Source: VGWG01 sp964580075
GTDB lineage: Bacteria > Verrucomicrobiota > Kiritimatiellia > RFP12 > JAAYNR01
DNA length: 64,000 nt
Direction of reading: 5' to 3'
NCBI GenBank assembly: GCA_964580075.1
Contig: CAZOJL010000004.1
Span: forward strand, 1 to 64,000
This document shows, piece by piece, positions 1 through 9,300 of this stretch. Positions within the stretch are counted from its first letter, which is position 1. Each line of letters starts with the position of its first letter. The position numbers and the translations under genes were made by a program. The notes beneath the pieces are model-generated. The model saw only the letters and a program-made list of their open reading frames with translations. It was not told the origin of the DNA and did no database searches.

Positions 1-90
1 GGAGCCGTCTACGAGTCGGATCGGCGAGGGTTGGGGGATTACGATTACGATTAAGGAGTAACCATCATCAGAACTGCCATGCGCCCTGTC
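1..90 (+). repeat. Long direct repeat, copy 1 (partner at 40079-40185)
   Basis: The first 52 bases match 40079-40130 at 50 positions. After a gap of about 21 bases in this copy, the tail (GGAGTAACC to GCGCCC) matches again with one mismatch. Both copies lie in the same orientation about 40 kb apart and contain a short GATTAC hexamer run (two or three units here). This copy begins at base 1, so the repeat may extend upstream. No coding potential is apparent. Confidence 0.8.
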
Positions 91-108
91 CCTCAGTTGC
101 GAGACTTG

Positions 109-154
109 GTTTCAGGTGTCAGGGTTCAGGGTTCAGGTTTCAGGTTTCGGGTTT
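109..154 (+). repeat. GGGTTCA-type heptamer tandem repeat
   Basis: About six imperfect heptamer units (TTCAGGG, TTCAGGT, TTCGGGT) lie just downstream of lpxL, whose stop is at 161. Similar GGGTTCA units occur at 15653-15674, 19477-19498 and, in reverse complement, 24035-24052. The function is unknown. The G-runs could fold into quadruplexes on one strand, but this is inference. Confidence 0.65.
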
Positions 155-160
155 CTCAGA

Positions 161-1129
161 TCAGCGATCGTCACCAGGTCGCGGAGGATGGGCGGTCACC
201 GGCTTGAGCACCCAACGCTTGTTGTACCAGAACCATTGTTCAGGATGCATGCGGATGGCGGTCTCGACATGCGCCATGACGGCCCGAGTCATCCGCAGGA
301 GGTCGGCGTCCCGGTCGGTCGTCGGATCTGGAAAGACGGGGTCGTGGGAGACGACGCTGTGGTGGAACCAGCCGACGCGGCTGAGGATCACCGGAAAAAT
401 GGGAACGTTCGCGGTGCGCGCAAACTGAGCCATGCCGCGCCCCAGATTGGCCTCCGAGCCGAGAAACGGGACCTGCAGATCGGGCATCGGCATCCGCACG
501 TCGGGGAGGATGGCAAACGCCCCGTGGGCGTGCAGCCGCCGCAGGATGACGCGCAACGCCGACGATCCCCGTTCCAGCACATCCATGCTGTGACTGCGGA
601 TGCGGTTGATCCACCCGTTGACATGGGGGTTCTTCTGCTTTCCGGCGATCGAGAAGACGTCAATGCCGGCCTGCTTGCCGGCGACCCCGGCCAAGTCCCA
701 ATTGCCCATGTGGGGGACGGCGATGATGATGCCGCCGTGCGTCTCGATCAGCACGCGCATGCGGCCAAGGACATCGTCCAACCCGAACACATGGCCGCGC
801 AGCCACGCCGGCTCAATCCGGCTCACCCGCATCATTTCTGCCGCGTTGAAACAGAGGTTGCGCAAGGAGATCCACGCGATCCGCTCGGCTTGCCGGGGGG
901 GAATCGCGTCGCCAAACACGCTGCGAATGCGCCGCACCGCCTCCGTCCGGCGGAACCGGACGACATGGAAGACGATTCCGGCCGCGCCCCATGCCAGCGT
1001 CAACGCGACACGGTGGGGAAGTACCTGACACACACAGGCGGTCAGACGCAGGAATGCATATTCAATGAGGTGCCGGATGCGTCGCAGGCGGAGGTTGACC
1101 CGGTCGGGATGTGGCAAAAACATCCGCAC
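161..1129 (-). CDS. lpxL: LpxL/HtrB-family lipid A acyltransferase
   Basis: The 322-aa product matches lysophospholipid/lipid A late acyltransferases, which add secondary acyl chains to lipid A at the inner membrane. A hydrophobic segment lies near residues 40-57. The HX4D catalytic motif is seen as HMGNWD (H140, D145). The C-terminal EQWFWYNKRW near residue 300 is typical of the family. Length is normal. The start codon directly follows the stop of the ftsB-like gene, so the two are probably co-transcribed. With lpxB and lpxI upstream on the same strand this forms a lipid A cluster. Which acylation step it performs cannot be told from sequence alone; the gene symbol is by family. Confidence 0.85.
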   Translation of the reverse strand: MRMFLPHPDRVNLRLRRIRHLIEYAFLRLTACVCQVLPHRVALTLAWGAAGIVFHVVRFRRTEAVRRIRSVFGDAIPPRQAERIAWISLRNLCFNAAEMMRVSRIEPAWLRGHVFGLDDVLGRMRVLIETHGGIIIAVPHMGNWDLAGVAGKQAGIDVFSIAGKQKNPHVNGWINRIRSHSMDVLERGSSALRVILRRLHAHGAFAILPDVRMPMPDLQVPFLGSEANLGRGMAQFARTANVPIFPVILSRVGWFHHSVVSHDPVFPDPTTDRDADLLRMTRAVMAHVETAIRMHPEQWFWYNKRWVLKPVTAHPPRPGDDR

Positions 1130-1420
1130 CTACTTATCGGAATCGCAGACGAAGACGATCTCGTTGGGCCGGATGCGGCGGTTCTGCCGGGCCACCTGCT
1201 CCGCGAACGCGGGGTCTGTTTGCAGACGCTGCTGGCGCACACGGATATCCTTGATCTCTTGCTGCCTGGCATCGATGCGGCGTTGCATCTCAGCGCAGCG
1301 TGTCTCACGACTCTTCAGCTCCTGATATTTTGGCAGGAAAAATAAAAACGCGCCCACCAAAGCCAAAGCCACGGCGGTAACGCAGGTTGTTTTACAGAAA
1401 ATTCGCAGGAATTCGGCCAT
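1130..1420 (-). CDS. FtsB/DivIC-like septum formation initiator
   Basis: The 96-aa protein has a single N-terminal membrane segment (about residues 12-31), then a charged coiled coil (about 32-78) and a short tail containing PNEIVF. This is the layout of FtsB/DivIC proteins, which bridge FtsL and FtsQ at the division septum. An ATG at 1597 in the same frame would add 59 residues of basic, AT-rich-coded sequence overlapping the end of ispH. The internal ATG at 1420 is preferred because it places the membrane helix at the N terminus. The stop abuts the lpxL start codon. Assignment rests on architecture and the PNEIVF tail, not on a strong signature. Confidence 0.65.
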   Translation of the reverse strand: MAEFLRIFCKTTCVTAVALALVGAFLFFLPKYQELKSRETRCAEMQRRIDARQQEIKDIRVRQQRLQTDPAFAEQVARQNRRIRPNEIVFVCDSDK

Positions 1421-1577
1421 TTTCGTGTCCCACAAGGTAAAGCGGGAAAAAGATTTACCAGATGTTGGTCCGATTAAATCATCATTCACCCGTGCGGTCA
1501 ACAGAAAAATTGAATTTTTTTTTGCGGGTCGATTGATAAAAAAATGCGCCCCCTTTTTCAGGGGTGTTGCGTCACGT

Positions 1578-2537
1578 TCACGACGCCGGTCGGTCATCGC
1601 CTGATCGGAGGGCCGGGGGGAGATGGAAGTGGGTCGTTTCGGAGACGGTTTCGAGATGTTCGGTGCGGTCGAAACCGCCCGCGACGAGGTGTTTGAGGAC
1701 GAGGGTGATGAAGGGTTCGGGGGTCGAGGCGCCGGCGGTGATGCCGATGTCTCCCTGGCTGTCGAGTACGGCTGCGGGAATATCCTCGAGGCGGCTGACC
1801 AGAATCGCCTCCACGCCGGCGGCGCTGGCGACTTCGGCCAGACGCCGGGTGTTGGAGCTGTTTTGCGAACCCAGAACCAGGATCAGGCGGACCCGCTCCG
1901 CGAGCGCCTTGACCGCCTGCTGCCGGTTGGTCGTCGCATAGCAGATATCGTCCGACGCCGGCGTGCGCAAACCGGGGAAGCGACGCCGCAGCACCGCACG
2001 GATCCGATCGGCCTCTTCCGAGCTCAGCGTGGTCTGGGTCACCACGGCCACACGCGCGGGGTCCGCCGGAAGGAACGCCTCTGCATCGGCGACGCTTTCG
2101 ATGATCGTCACCCGGTCGGGCGCCTCGCCCGCCACGCCGATCACCTCGTCGTGATTACGATGCCCGACCAGGGCGATGGAACAGCCCTGGCGGGCGAAGC
2201 GAATGACCTCGGCATGAACCTTGAGAACGAACGGACAGGTGGCGTCGATGACCTCCACGCGACGGGCAACGGCGGCGGCGCGCACCGACGGCGCGACGCC
2301 GTGGGCGCTGAAGAGCACGACGCTCCCCGCAGGGACCGCGTCAAGGGTGCTGACGAAGCGGACGCCCCGGCGCTCGAACGATTCGACAACCTGGCGGTTG
2401 TGGACGATCTCGTGAAGCGCGTAAAGGGGGTGTGGCCGCAGACGCAAGGCCGCATCGGCGACTTCGACCGCGTGCCGAACGCCCGCGCAAAAGCCGCGGG
2501 GACTCGCGAGGATGACGGTTTTATGTGGCATGGACAT
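1578..2537 (-). CDS. ispH: 4-hydroxy-3-methylbut-2-enyl diphosphate reductase (IspH/LytB)
   Basis: The 319-aa protein is a full-length IspH, the last enzyme of the MEP isoprenoid pathway, converting HMBPP to IPP and DMAPP with a 4Fe-4S cluster. The three cluster cysteines are C17 (SPRGFCAGV), C101 (DATCPFV) and C199 (DDICYATTN). Substrate-binding residues are also seen: H42 and H46, H79 in SAHG, the GHRNHDEV segment (HPEV in most homologues) and TQTTLS. The start may be the first ATG or the one two codons later; no clear ribosome site separates them. It lies on the same strand as the lipid A and division genes. Its presence implies the MEP route rather than mevalonate. Confidence 0.95.
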   Translation of the reverse strand: MSMPHKTVILASPRGFCAGVRHAVEVADAALRLRPHPLYALHEIVHNRQVVESFERRGVRFVSTLDAVPAGSVVLFSAHGVAPSVRAAAVARRVEVIDATCPFVLKVHAEVIRFARQGCSIALVGHRNHDEVIGVAGEAPDRVTIIESVADAEAFLPADPARVAVVTQTTLSSEEADRIRAVLRRRFPGLRTPASDDICYATTNRQQAVKALAERVRLILVLGSQNSSNTRRLAEVASAAGVEAILVSRLEDIPAAVLDSQGDIGITAGASTPEPFITLVLKHLVAGGFDRTEHLETVSETTHFHLPPALRSGDDRPAS

Positions 2538-2588
2538 CGTGAAGAGGTCGTGAGTTTATCGCAGTTCCCCGCCACCGGTCAAGGCGCC

Positions 2589-2597
2589 TGTCAGGAG
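2589..2597 (+). repeat. Left 9-bp direct repeat flanking element A1
   Basis: TGTCAGGAG at 2589-2597 is repeated exactly at 2742-2750. The two copies abut the outer ends of the 12-bp terminal inverted repeats of element A1, which is the arrangement expected of a target-site duplication. Confidence 0.75.
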
Positions 2598-2741
2598 CAG
2601 CAATTCTCATTTTGGAGATGGGGCCATCGGCGTCGGGGTCGGGATCGGGATCGGTATCGATAAAACCAACGGAAATTCGACCCCGATTCCGATACCGACC
2701 CCGACCCCGATGACCCAATAGCCTTATATTGAGAATTGCTG
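2598..2741 (-). mobile_element. Hexamer-stem palindromic element A1 (MITE-like)
   Basis: This 144-bp element is bounded by a perfect 12-bp terminal inverted repeat, CAGCAATTCTCA at 2598-2609 and TGAGAATTGCTG at 2730-2741. Its core is two nearly complementary arms made of 6-bp units of the type CGGGGT, CGGGAT and CGGTAT, separated by an A/T-richer loop near 2660-2680. A 9-bp perfect direct repeat abuts both ends. Reverse-complemented, it aligns closely with A3 (28275-28420) and A2 (13869-13986). It sits 6 bp past the stop codon of the AEC transporter gene. It encodes no protein, so it would need an enzyme in trans to move; no such enzyme is in the window. Confidence 0.8.
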
Positions 2742-2750
2742 TGTCAGGAG
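2742..2750 (+). repeat. Right 9-bp direct repeat flanking element A1
   Basis: TGTCAGGAG is identical to 2589-2597 and lies directly outside the right terminal inverted repeat of element A1. Confidence 0.75.
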
Positions 2751-2755
2751 ATGCG

Positions 2756-3709
2756 TCACCGGGCGCAGAGGGTGAGAATCGCGGCGAGCGGAAACAACGC
2801 GAGCAAGGTGCTCACCACCACGGCATCCCGGGCCATGACGCTGTCGCATCCCATCTTATCGGCCATGACGTAGCTGGTGATCGCCGTCGGGCACGCCAGG
2901 AAAATCAGAATGACGAGGGTTTCGAGCGGCGACAGGCCGAATCCGCGACAGAGGAACAGGCCGAGCAGCGGCGCGGCGCCCACCTTGAGGATCGCGGCAG
3001 CCAGCACCCCCGGCAGGGGACGCCGTTCCCCGGATCGTGTGAAGGTGGCCCCCATTGAAAGCAGCGCCAGCGGCAGCGCCATTTGACCCAGCGGACGCAG
3101 GGTGCGATCGAGCAGCGTGGGCAATCCGATGCCCGTCAACGCGAGCATCAGCCCGAGCAGGCAGGCGATCAGCAAGGGGTTGGACACCACCTTGCACGTC
3201 ACGGAGCCGACGGACGGTCTCGTGCCCGCTGCGCCGGACCCGTGCTCCAGAATCACGATGCTGGCGATGTTATAGAGCGGAACGGCGTTCGCGAGCACCA
3301 GCATGGCGGCGGCACGCACCCCGGGGGCATCCGGTGTCACGGGCATCCCGTCCATCGCATAGAAAACCAACGGCAGACCGATATAGGCGATATTGCCGCG
3401 CATCGCCGCCTGCACGAAGGAGGCGGCGCTCGGCGGCTCGAGTTTGAACAGCCGGGCGAGCGGATAGGCGAGCAGTGTCACGCCCGCGGTGGCCGCCACA
3501 AGCACGTAGAACATCCGCAATACCGGGCCGGCCGCAAGGGGGGCTGTGGCGATGCCGACCAGCAACAGTGCCGGAAGACCGATGTAAAAGGTCAGCGTGT
3601 TGAGGCCGGAAAAGAATCCTTCCGGCAGAATGCGGCGGGTGTGCAGCCACCAGCCAAGGGCGATGATCAGGAATATCGGCGCCAGCGTGGGAAGGGTGAT
3701 CTCAAACAT
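2756..3709 (-). CDS. AEC-family (auxin efflux carrier-type) transporter
   Basis: The 317-aa protein has about ten hydrophobic segments in two halves, as in Mem_trans/AEC permeases that export small organic acids or amino acids. Recognisable features are the N-terminal LAPIFLIIALGWWL helix, the FYIGLPALL segment, the MRGNIAYIGLPLVF segment near residues 108-121 and the C-terminal PTAITSYVMADKMG segment. The substrate cannot be inferred. It stands between lpxB and ispH on the same strand with gaps of about 80 and 220 bp, so it may have its own promoter. Element A1 lies immediately after its stop codon and could act as its 3-prime hairpin. Confidence 0.8.
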   Translation of the reverse strand: MFEITLPTLAPIFLIIALGWWLHTRRILPEGFFSGLNTLTFYIGLPALLLVGIATAPLAAGPVLRMFYVLVAATAGVTLLAYPLARLFKLEPPSAASFVQAAMRGNIAYIGLPLVFYAMDGMPVTPDAPGVRAAAMLVLANAVPLYNIASIVILEHGSGAAGTRPSVGSVTCKVVSNPLLIACLLGLMLALTGIGLPTLLDRTLRPLGQMALPLALLSMGATFTRSGERRPLPGVLAAAILKVGAAPLLGLFLCRGFGLSPLETLVILIFLACPTAITSYVMADKMGCDSVMARDAVVVSTLLALFPLAAILTLCAR

Positions 3710-3789
3710 GACGTGTGATCCGGTTTGGGCTGATGCTCAGGAGCGGACGGGGACAATTATCAACGTGACAACGGGGCGATTGTGGCATA

Positions 3790-4971
3790 TCAGGAGTGTC
3801 GTGTGCTTAAGAGGGTTTCAATCACCGCCGCGGCACTCCCCAGGGCGTCGCCGGGACCCAGGGTGCGGTTGACTGCGTCGTAGGCGGCGCAGGCGCGGGC
3901 GTGGGCGGCCGGATCGGTGAGGTAGGGGCGCACGGCCGCCACAACCCGATCAGGGGTGAAGTCGCGCTGCAGGAGTTCCGGCATCACCGGCTCGTGCGAC
4001 AGGCCGCACCGCGTGGCCAGAATGTTGGCGAGCCCGGCGCAACGCTCGCCTCTGACCAACAGCCGAAAAATGGATGCGGTGAGGGGGTGCATGCAGTAGA
4101 CGAGGACGGTCGGACACCGCATGAGGCACGCTTCGAGGGTGGCGGTTCCGGAGGCGACGATGGCGGCATGCGCCTGCAGCAGGACCTGGCGGGCGAGGCC
4201 GTCGACAAAGGTCAGGTCAGGAGGACGCTCCGGTGCGGCGGCAGCGACCTGTTCGGCGTAGGCACGGAGCGCGGGGGAGGGGCATGGAACCACGCACGCG
4301 CATCCGCCGGGAAGTCCGGCATGGAGCCGCGCCGCCGCAGCGAGCATCCCCGGAAAGATTCGCGCGATTTCGTTCCGGCGGCTTCCGGGCAGAAGGGCGA
4401 GGCGGTGCGTCCCGCCATCCCACGGGAGCGGGGCTTCGGGTTCGGCAAAGGTTTCTGCGGCGCGATCAACCAGGGGATGGCCGACGAAGGTGACGGGGAG
4501 GGACGTCCCGGCGAAGCAGTCGGGTTCGAAGGGGAGGAAGACCAGCAGGTGGTCGAAAATGCGCGCGAGCCTGGGAATGCGCGACTGGTGCCAGGCCCAG
4601 ACCTGCGGGCAGATCAGGTGGACGGTGGGATAGCCCTTGCCGTGCGCGGCGGCGGCGAAACGGGTGTTGAAGCCGGGGTAGTCCACGGTCAGGACCAGAT
4701 CGGGCCGCCAGGCCTCCAGCTCGGCCAGCAAGCGCCGCATCATGCCGCGGAAAAACCGGATCTGCTTGAGAACCTCGACAAAGCCCATCACGGCGGTCTG
4801 GTCGGTGTGGTAGAGCAATTCGGCGCCGGCCGCGCGCATGGCGTCACCGCCGCAGCCCCGGAAGGTGACGGGGACGGCGAGCCGCTTCCGCAGCGCCGCC
4901 ATCAGGGAGGCGGCGTACATGTCGCCCGATGGCTCGCCGGCGAGGATCAGGATTCGCAGGGGACTGTTCAT
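3790..4971 (-). CDS. lpxB: Lipid-A-disaccharide synthase
   Basis: The 393-aa protein matches LpxB, the GT19 glycosyltransferase that joins UDP-2,3-diacylglucosamine and lipid X into the lipid A disaccharide at the inner membrane. Characteristic segments are ILAGEPSGDMYAASLM at the N terminus, GCGGDAMRAAGAEL, DYPGFNTRFA, CPQVWAWHQSRI and the nucleotide-binding LLPGSRRNEI; a GTATLEACL segment follows. Length is typical. Its ATG overlaps the lpxI stop by 4 bases (ATGA), so the two are translationally coupled, and their products act in consecutive steps. Confidence 0.93.
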   Translation of the reverse strand: MNSPLRILILAGEPSGDMYAASLMAALRKRLAVPVTFRGCGGDAMRAAGAELLYHTDQTAVMGFVEVLKQIRFFRGMMRRLLAELEAWRPDLVLTVDYPGFNTRFAAAAHGKGYPTVHLICPQVWAWHQSRIPRLARIFDHLLVFLPFEPDCFAGTSLPVTFVGHPLVDRAAETFAEPEAPLPWDGGTHRLALLPGSRRNEIARIFPGMLAAAARLHAGLPGGCACVVPCPSPALRAYAEQVAAAAPERPPDLTFVDGLARQVLLQAHAAIVASGTATLEACLMRCPTVLVYCMHPLTASIFRLLVRGERCAGLANILATRCGLSHEPVMPELLQRDFTPDRVVAAVRPYLTDPAAHARACAAYDAVNRTLGPGDALGSAAAVIETLLSTRHS

Positions 4972-5828
4972 AAGGCGGACCTGGATGAGGCAGACGCCTC
5001 CGGCAATCCCGACGGGACGGAGACGATGGCCATGTTGAGGCGGTCGGCCGCGCGGATGACGGCGTCGCGGTCGAGGAGGAGGGTGCGTCCGGCTTGGATG
5101 GCGAGGGCGGAGACGCGGGCCTTGCGCAGGACGGAGAGGGTTTCGGCGCCGATGACGGGAATGTCGAAACGCATGTCGTGGCCATTCTTGGCGACCTTGA
5201 CGACGACGGCGCCCGCGCCGCCCAGCCTGCCGGCGCGGCGGATGGCGCGGTTGGTGCCTTCAAAGGACTCGACGGCGAGAATCATGCCATCCTTGATCAC
5301 CACCGTCTGGCCGATATCGAGGTCGCACACACGCATGCCGACGTCGATACCGAAGCGGATGTCATGCCATTCGCGCGGGTCGGGTTCACGCCGGGTAAGC
5401 GTGCCCGGGGGCGGCAGATGGGCGTCCATGAAACTCGATGCGGGTAGGACGGTGATGTTGCGGGAGGTGAGTTGTTCGGCGAGCGCGCCGAAAATCGTGT
5501 GCGCATTTTTGACCCTGAGCGACCGAAGGATGGCCCGGGAAAAGGGGTCGAAGCGGGTGCAGAAGAGGGCGGCTGGGGTGATCTGACCCGCCATCAGGGC
5601 GTAGCGGATGCCCGTCTGTTCGGCCCACGCGAGCATCCGGCCGGCCTCGCCGACGCCGAACACGACGCAGGCATCGGCGAACGAACGGAGTTCCCTGGAG
5701 GTCATGCCGCGCACAGCGGCGACCGTGATGCGGGCGACACCGGCTTCCCGTGCGCCGCGGGCGAGCAACAGGGGGTAGGTTCCCCGGCCCGCGATGATCA
5801 GGAGATGGTCGGGTAGGGTGGTGGACAT
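4968..5828 (-). CDS. lpxI: UDP-2,3-diacylglucosamine diphosphatase LpxI
   Basis: The protein (286 aa from ATG at 5828) matches the LpxI/DUF1009 family, which hydrolyses UDP-2,3-diacylglucosamine to lipid X, replacing LpxH. Seen are the N-terminal IIAGRGTYPLLLA, the central ESFEGTNRAIRRAG with GGAGAVVVKVAK, and NGHDMRFDIPVIG with the conserved Asp. A GTG at 5840 in frame would add four residues but begins only 4 bases after the encoded CCA end of tRNA-Ser, so ATG 5828 is preferred. It is coupled to lpxB by an ATGA overlap and is probably transcribed through the upstream tRNA gene. Confidence 0.92.
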   Translation of the reverse strand: MSTTLPDHLLIIAGRGTYPLLLARGAREAGVARITVAAVRGMTSRELRSFADACVVFGVGEAGRMLAWAEQTGIRYALMAGQITPAALFCTRFDPFSRAILRSLRVKNAHTIFGALAEQLTSRNITVLPASSFMDAHLPPPGTLTRREPDPREWHDIRFGIDVGMRVCDLDIGQTVVIKDGMILAVESFEGTNRAIRRAGRLGGAGAVVVKVAKNGHDMRFDIPVIGAETLSVLRKARVSALAIQAGRTLLLDRDAVIRAADRLNMAIVSVPSGLPEASASSRSAL

Positions 5829-5844
5829 AACGGGTTCCACAGGT

Positions 5845-5932
5845 TGGCGGAGGGAGAGGGATTCGAACCCCCGGTACCTTGCGGCACGTCGGTTTTCAAG
5901 ACCGATGCTTTAAACCACTCAGCCATCCCTCC
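5845..5932 (-). tRNA. tRNA-Ser (anticodon UGA)
   Basis: Read on the minus strand, the 88-nt gene has a GGAGGGA/TCCCTCC acceptor stem, a D-loop with GGTTTAAAG, an anticodon arm CGGTCTTGAAAACCG with anticodon TGA, a long class II variable arm, a GGTTCGAAT T-loop and an encoded CCA (5845-5847). The long variable arm confirms a serine isoacceptor. The lpxI coding sequence begins a few bases after the 3-prime end, so 3-prime processing probably generates the lpxI-lpxB mRNA 5-prime end if they share a transcript. Confidence 0.97.
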
Positions 5933-5940
5933 GGAACGGT

Positions 5941-6306
5941 CGATGCGGGGTTGGAGCGGGTGAAGGGAGACGAATCCTCGTCTTTACCGTCCAATTAGAA
6001 AACAAAACAAACTGTTAAACAACTGAATAAGAGAAACTTATGGCTTTTACTTTTTCGCCGTTACGTGCCCTCCAATGGGTTAAAGGCACCCAAAGGGGGT
6101 AAGCAAGTGCCACAAATCTTGGCGAAAAACCGGCGATAAGGCAAGCTCCAATTAATCGGAGGTGACATCCGACCGTCCGTCTGCTGTTCTCCAATTTCGG
6201 CCACGAGGTTATTACCCCGCGTTTGAAATGCGATGGTTCTGTATTCCCTTCGACAGGATTACAGAATTCGCATGATTGGGAGACCGGCCGATATCCGCGG
6301 TGCGGG
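5941..6306. other. Non-coding gap between tRNA-Ser and the DUF4838 gene
   Basis: This 366-bp stretch has lower GC than its surroundings and no convincing gene. It contains GACAGGATTACAGAATTC near 6253, resembling the short GGATTACAG-type repeats common in intergenic DNA of environmental bacteria. A promoter for the tRNA and lpxI transcript should lie around 5935-6000, but no clear -35/-10 pair is evident. Confidence 0.4.
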
Positions 6307-9300
6307 CTACTCATCCAAAACAAATCGCGGATATGACGCGAGATCGCGTCTTCCCGCCAGACCCTTGGCCAACTGCATCCAATAGCGCTGTCCGTTGCCG
6401 TCGTCATCGTCCAGAAAAACGATGTTGAACCCGAACGGTTCACCGGGTTTCAAGCCGATGTCGGCCAGCGGCAAACGGAGCTCGTAGCGGGTGGTTTTGG
6501 CGGCGTCGTCGCGAACCACGGCGTATTGTGCGGACTGCGTCAGGGAGTCGCCGTTGCCGACAAACGGGTGGAAGACGAGGCCATTCGCGGTCAGGGCTAG
6601 ACCGACATTCCACTCGACGCCATTCGTCATGGCCACCCCCACCTGCAGGGCGTCGCCATTCCAGATCATGCCGCCGGTCTGCCGGTTGAAGTGCTTGTCG
6701 TCCGTCACCTCCGCCGCCAGGCAGAGGGCATCGCCGTCCGATCCCCACCACGCCCTGACCCCCAGGTCTTCAGGTCCCTCCCACAACAGTTGGCGTCCCG
6801 GCGGCCGACGGCGGTCCTCCGGGTAGACCTGGAAGAGACTCCGGCGGACCAGCGACGGCCTGCCCGGTAGTGTATCGAATGCCTCCTGCGGAGCCTTGGG
6901 TGCCTTACCCCATTCGTCCAAGTCGCCGTCGATACGCACGGCCTGGGTCAGGCGCGGCATTCGGCGGGGGGTCTCGACGGCAACGGGAGGCTCAGCCGCG
7001 CTTCCCGCGACGGCGTCGGGAGCCGTGCGCGCGCCGCGCCAGCCGTTCGCTTCCGAGCGGGATTCCCGGCTGAAGGATGCCTCCCGATGTTTGAAGACCG
7101 CGCGGCTGCGGTCCGATGTGCGCAGGGGAGAGTTGAGGTCGCCGAAGAATCCGCCGCGATAGCCGGTGCCGCTGGCGAGGTCGCTGCCGGAGATGGGCGG
7201 CCAATCGGCCGGCACATTCACCGTTCCCGCGCCGTGGGAGCCTTCAAACCGGCGGCCCCGTGCATTTCCGACCGTCACCACCTGTTCGCGCACGTTACCG
7301 CTCAGATCGAGTATCCCCCAGTACGAGGCCCCTGCGGCGACGCGTCCGCTTTCCGATGTTGCAAAGACCCCCGCGCGCATCGGGCTGCCTGGAATCGCGC
7401 TCACGCCGCCGCGCGTCGGGCCACCGAAGTAGGCAGGCATGGTCAGCTCGTAGTGGGCGTTGCCGATCCCCGGATCGTCATTACCTGCCATCCGCTCGGC
7501 GGACGTTCCTTCTCCGGTCGCGGTGTATTCCGTCCGCGCGATGGCGGTCGTACCCCAGGCGAACGCATTGGGTGCCGGTTGGCGCGGCCCGCGGCTGGCC
7601 TTCTCGTACTCCAGTTCTGTCATCGGCCGCAATCCCGACCACGCCGCGAACTGGGCGCTGTCCCACCACGAGAGGAGGTTGCAGGCCTGGTAGGGCTTGG
7701 CCGCCGTGAAATTCGGCCAGACACCGGAGAGGGCGTACCGCCCGACAGCGGTATAGGTGGCGCCGGCATGCGAGCTGTCACCGCTCGAGGTGGCTGCGAA
7801 TGCCGCGCTCGACAGCGTGTTCAGAAACGCGGTGAACTGTCCGCGCGTCACCTCGTAGCGCATGCAGTAGAAGGGCTCATAGCCGGTGGGATAGCCGTTG
7901 ACGAGGGCGCCCTCCGGGCCGATGGTGTCGGGTCCGAATTCGCTCACACCCCAGAGCCGGCCAGGCGCGCCGCCGATGCGCCGGGCAGTGGAGCCTTCCG
8001 CCACCGGGCCGCTCCAGTCGGCGTCCACCCGGAAAGGAATCGTGTCGCCGTCGGTCCAGGAGCCGTCGGTAAAGCTGCCGCTCTCCGCTCCGCCAGACCC
8101 CACCGTGAACGCGCCTCGCGGTACGTAGACCATCTCGATGGCAAAGACCTTCAGGTCGGCTTCGGCGGGGTTGGTCACGCCGTCGGCGCCGGAAAGCCAG
8201 CTCAGGCTGACGTCCGTGAGGTCGAGCGGGCCTTGCCCGGAGCCGGCTCGGTAGATGAACGCGCCCATCCCCTTACCGCCGGTGAGCCCGACATCCAGCG
8301 CCGCCTCTTCGGGCGCGGTGTGGGCGGCGCGATCCGACGCGAGTGTCGCAGGGAAGTACCCGTCCTTTTCCCGGCCGGGGAGACGGTACTTGGCGAACAC
8401 CCACGCCGCGCTCCAGCTCTCGACCGGCATCTCCTGGCCGGTCACGCCGGTCGCCGCCGGTTCCTTCCAGTCCGCCCGCCAGGTGTCGCCCCAGGCCAGA
8501 TCGAATCGCACCGTGCTCTGCTCCTCGGCGGTGCCTTTCTCCACGCGGACGCGGTCGATCCGGATCTGGTTGTTTTCGGCCGGTCCGCCCCGGAAGCGCG
8601 CGGTGGCGGCCTCTTCGACGGATGTTGTGGCGGCGGCGGCATCCGGTTGCGGCGTCGTGTCGTCAAGGGAATCGGCGTATGCGACGAAGGCGTCGAACGA
8701 CCACGTCCAGTAGAGAAACGCCCGTCTGGCGGCGGTATTGTCGGATCGCTCGATGTCTTCCAGCGCCTGATCGCGCAGCTCCTTCATCCGGGCCACGACA
8801 TCTGCCGGCCAGATCTCCCGGAACAACTTCGGGGGGACGCGCTGCTCGGCGAGCCGCAACGGGCGCGACAGGGCGGTCTTCTGCCAGCGGTCGCACTCGA
8901 GGCGCAGGAGCTCGCGAGCGCTGGCGGCGCCCGCGCCGAAGAGCCGCTTACACATTTCATCCAGCGTCGCATCCACATCCAGGTCCGGGTTCCACAGCGC
9001 GCGGTTCCAAACGTAGTAGGTGGGGGCAGCGGTGACAAAGCAGGCGGCGCCATACGAGAGCACCATGCCGCCATCGAGCCGGTTGCGGTTCGTCTGATAG
9101 AACTCCTTGACCAGATGGGGGAACTGGACCGGGCCGTACGTCCAGTCGCCGGGGCCGGCGAAGTCGATCCACATGGTGACCGGCCTTCCCGATTTCTCAG
9201 CCCAGGCGCGCAGGAGGCCTTCCTGCTCCTGGCGGATGACCGGCTGGTGCAGCAACCCCATCGTGCCCAGATCAAGGGATGCCACCACGAGGTTGTCCGG

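Noticed and set aside
6015..6443. 142-codon minus-strand frame between tRNA-Ser and the DUF4838 gene
   Set aside because: It overlaps the end of the DUF4838 gene in another frame and shows no family resemblance or ribosome site.
7000..8150. FGE-like domain as an active sulfatase-maturing enzyme for the nearby sulfatase
   Set aside because: The catalytic Cys residues are not apparent and the protein is secreted and fused to glycan-type domains; a structural role fits better.
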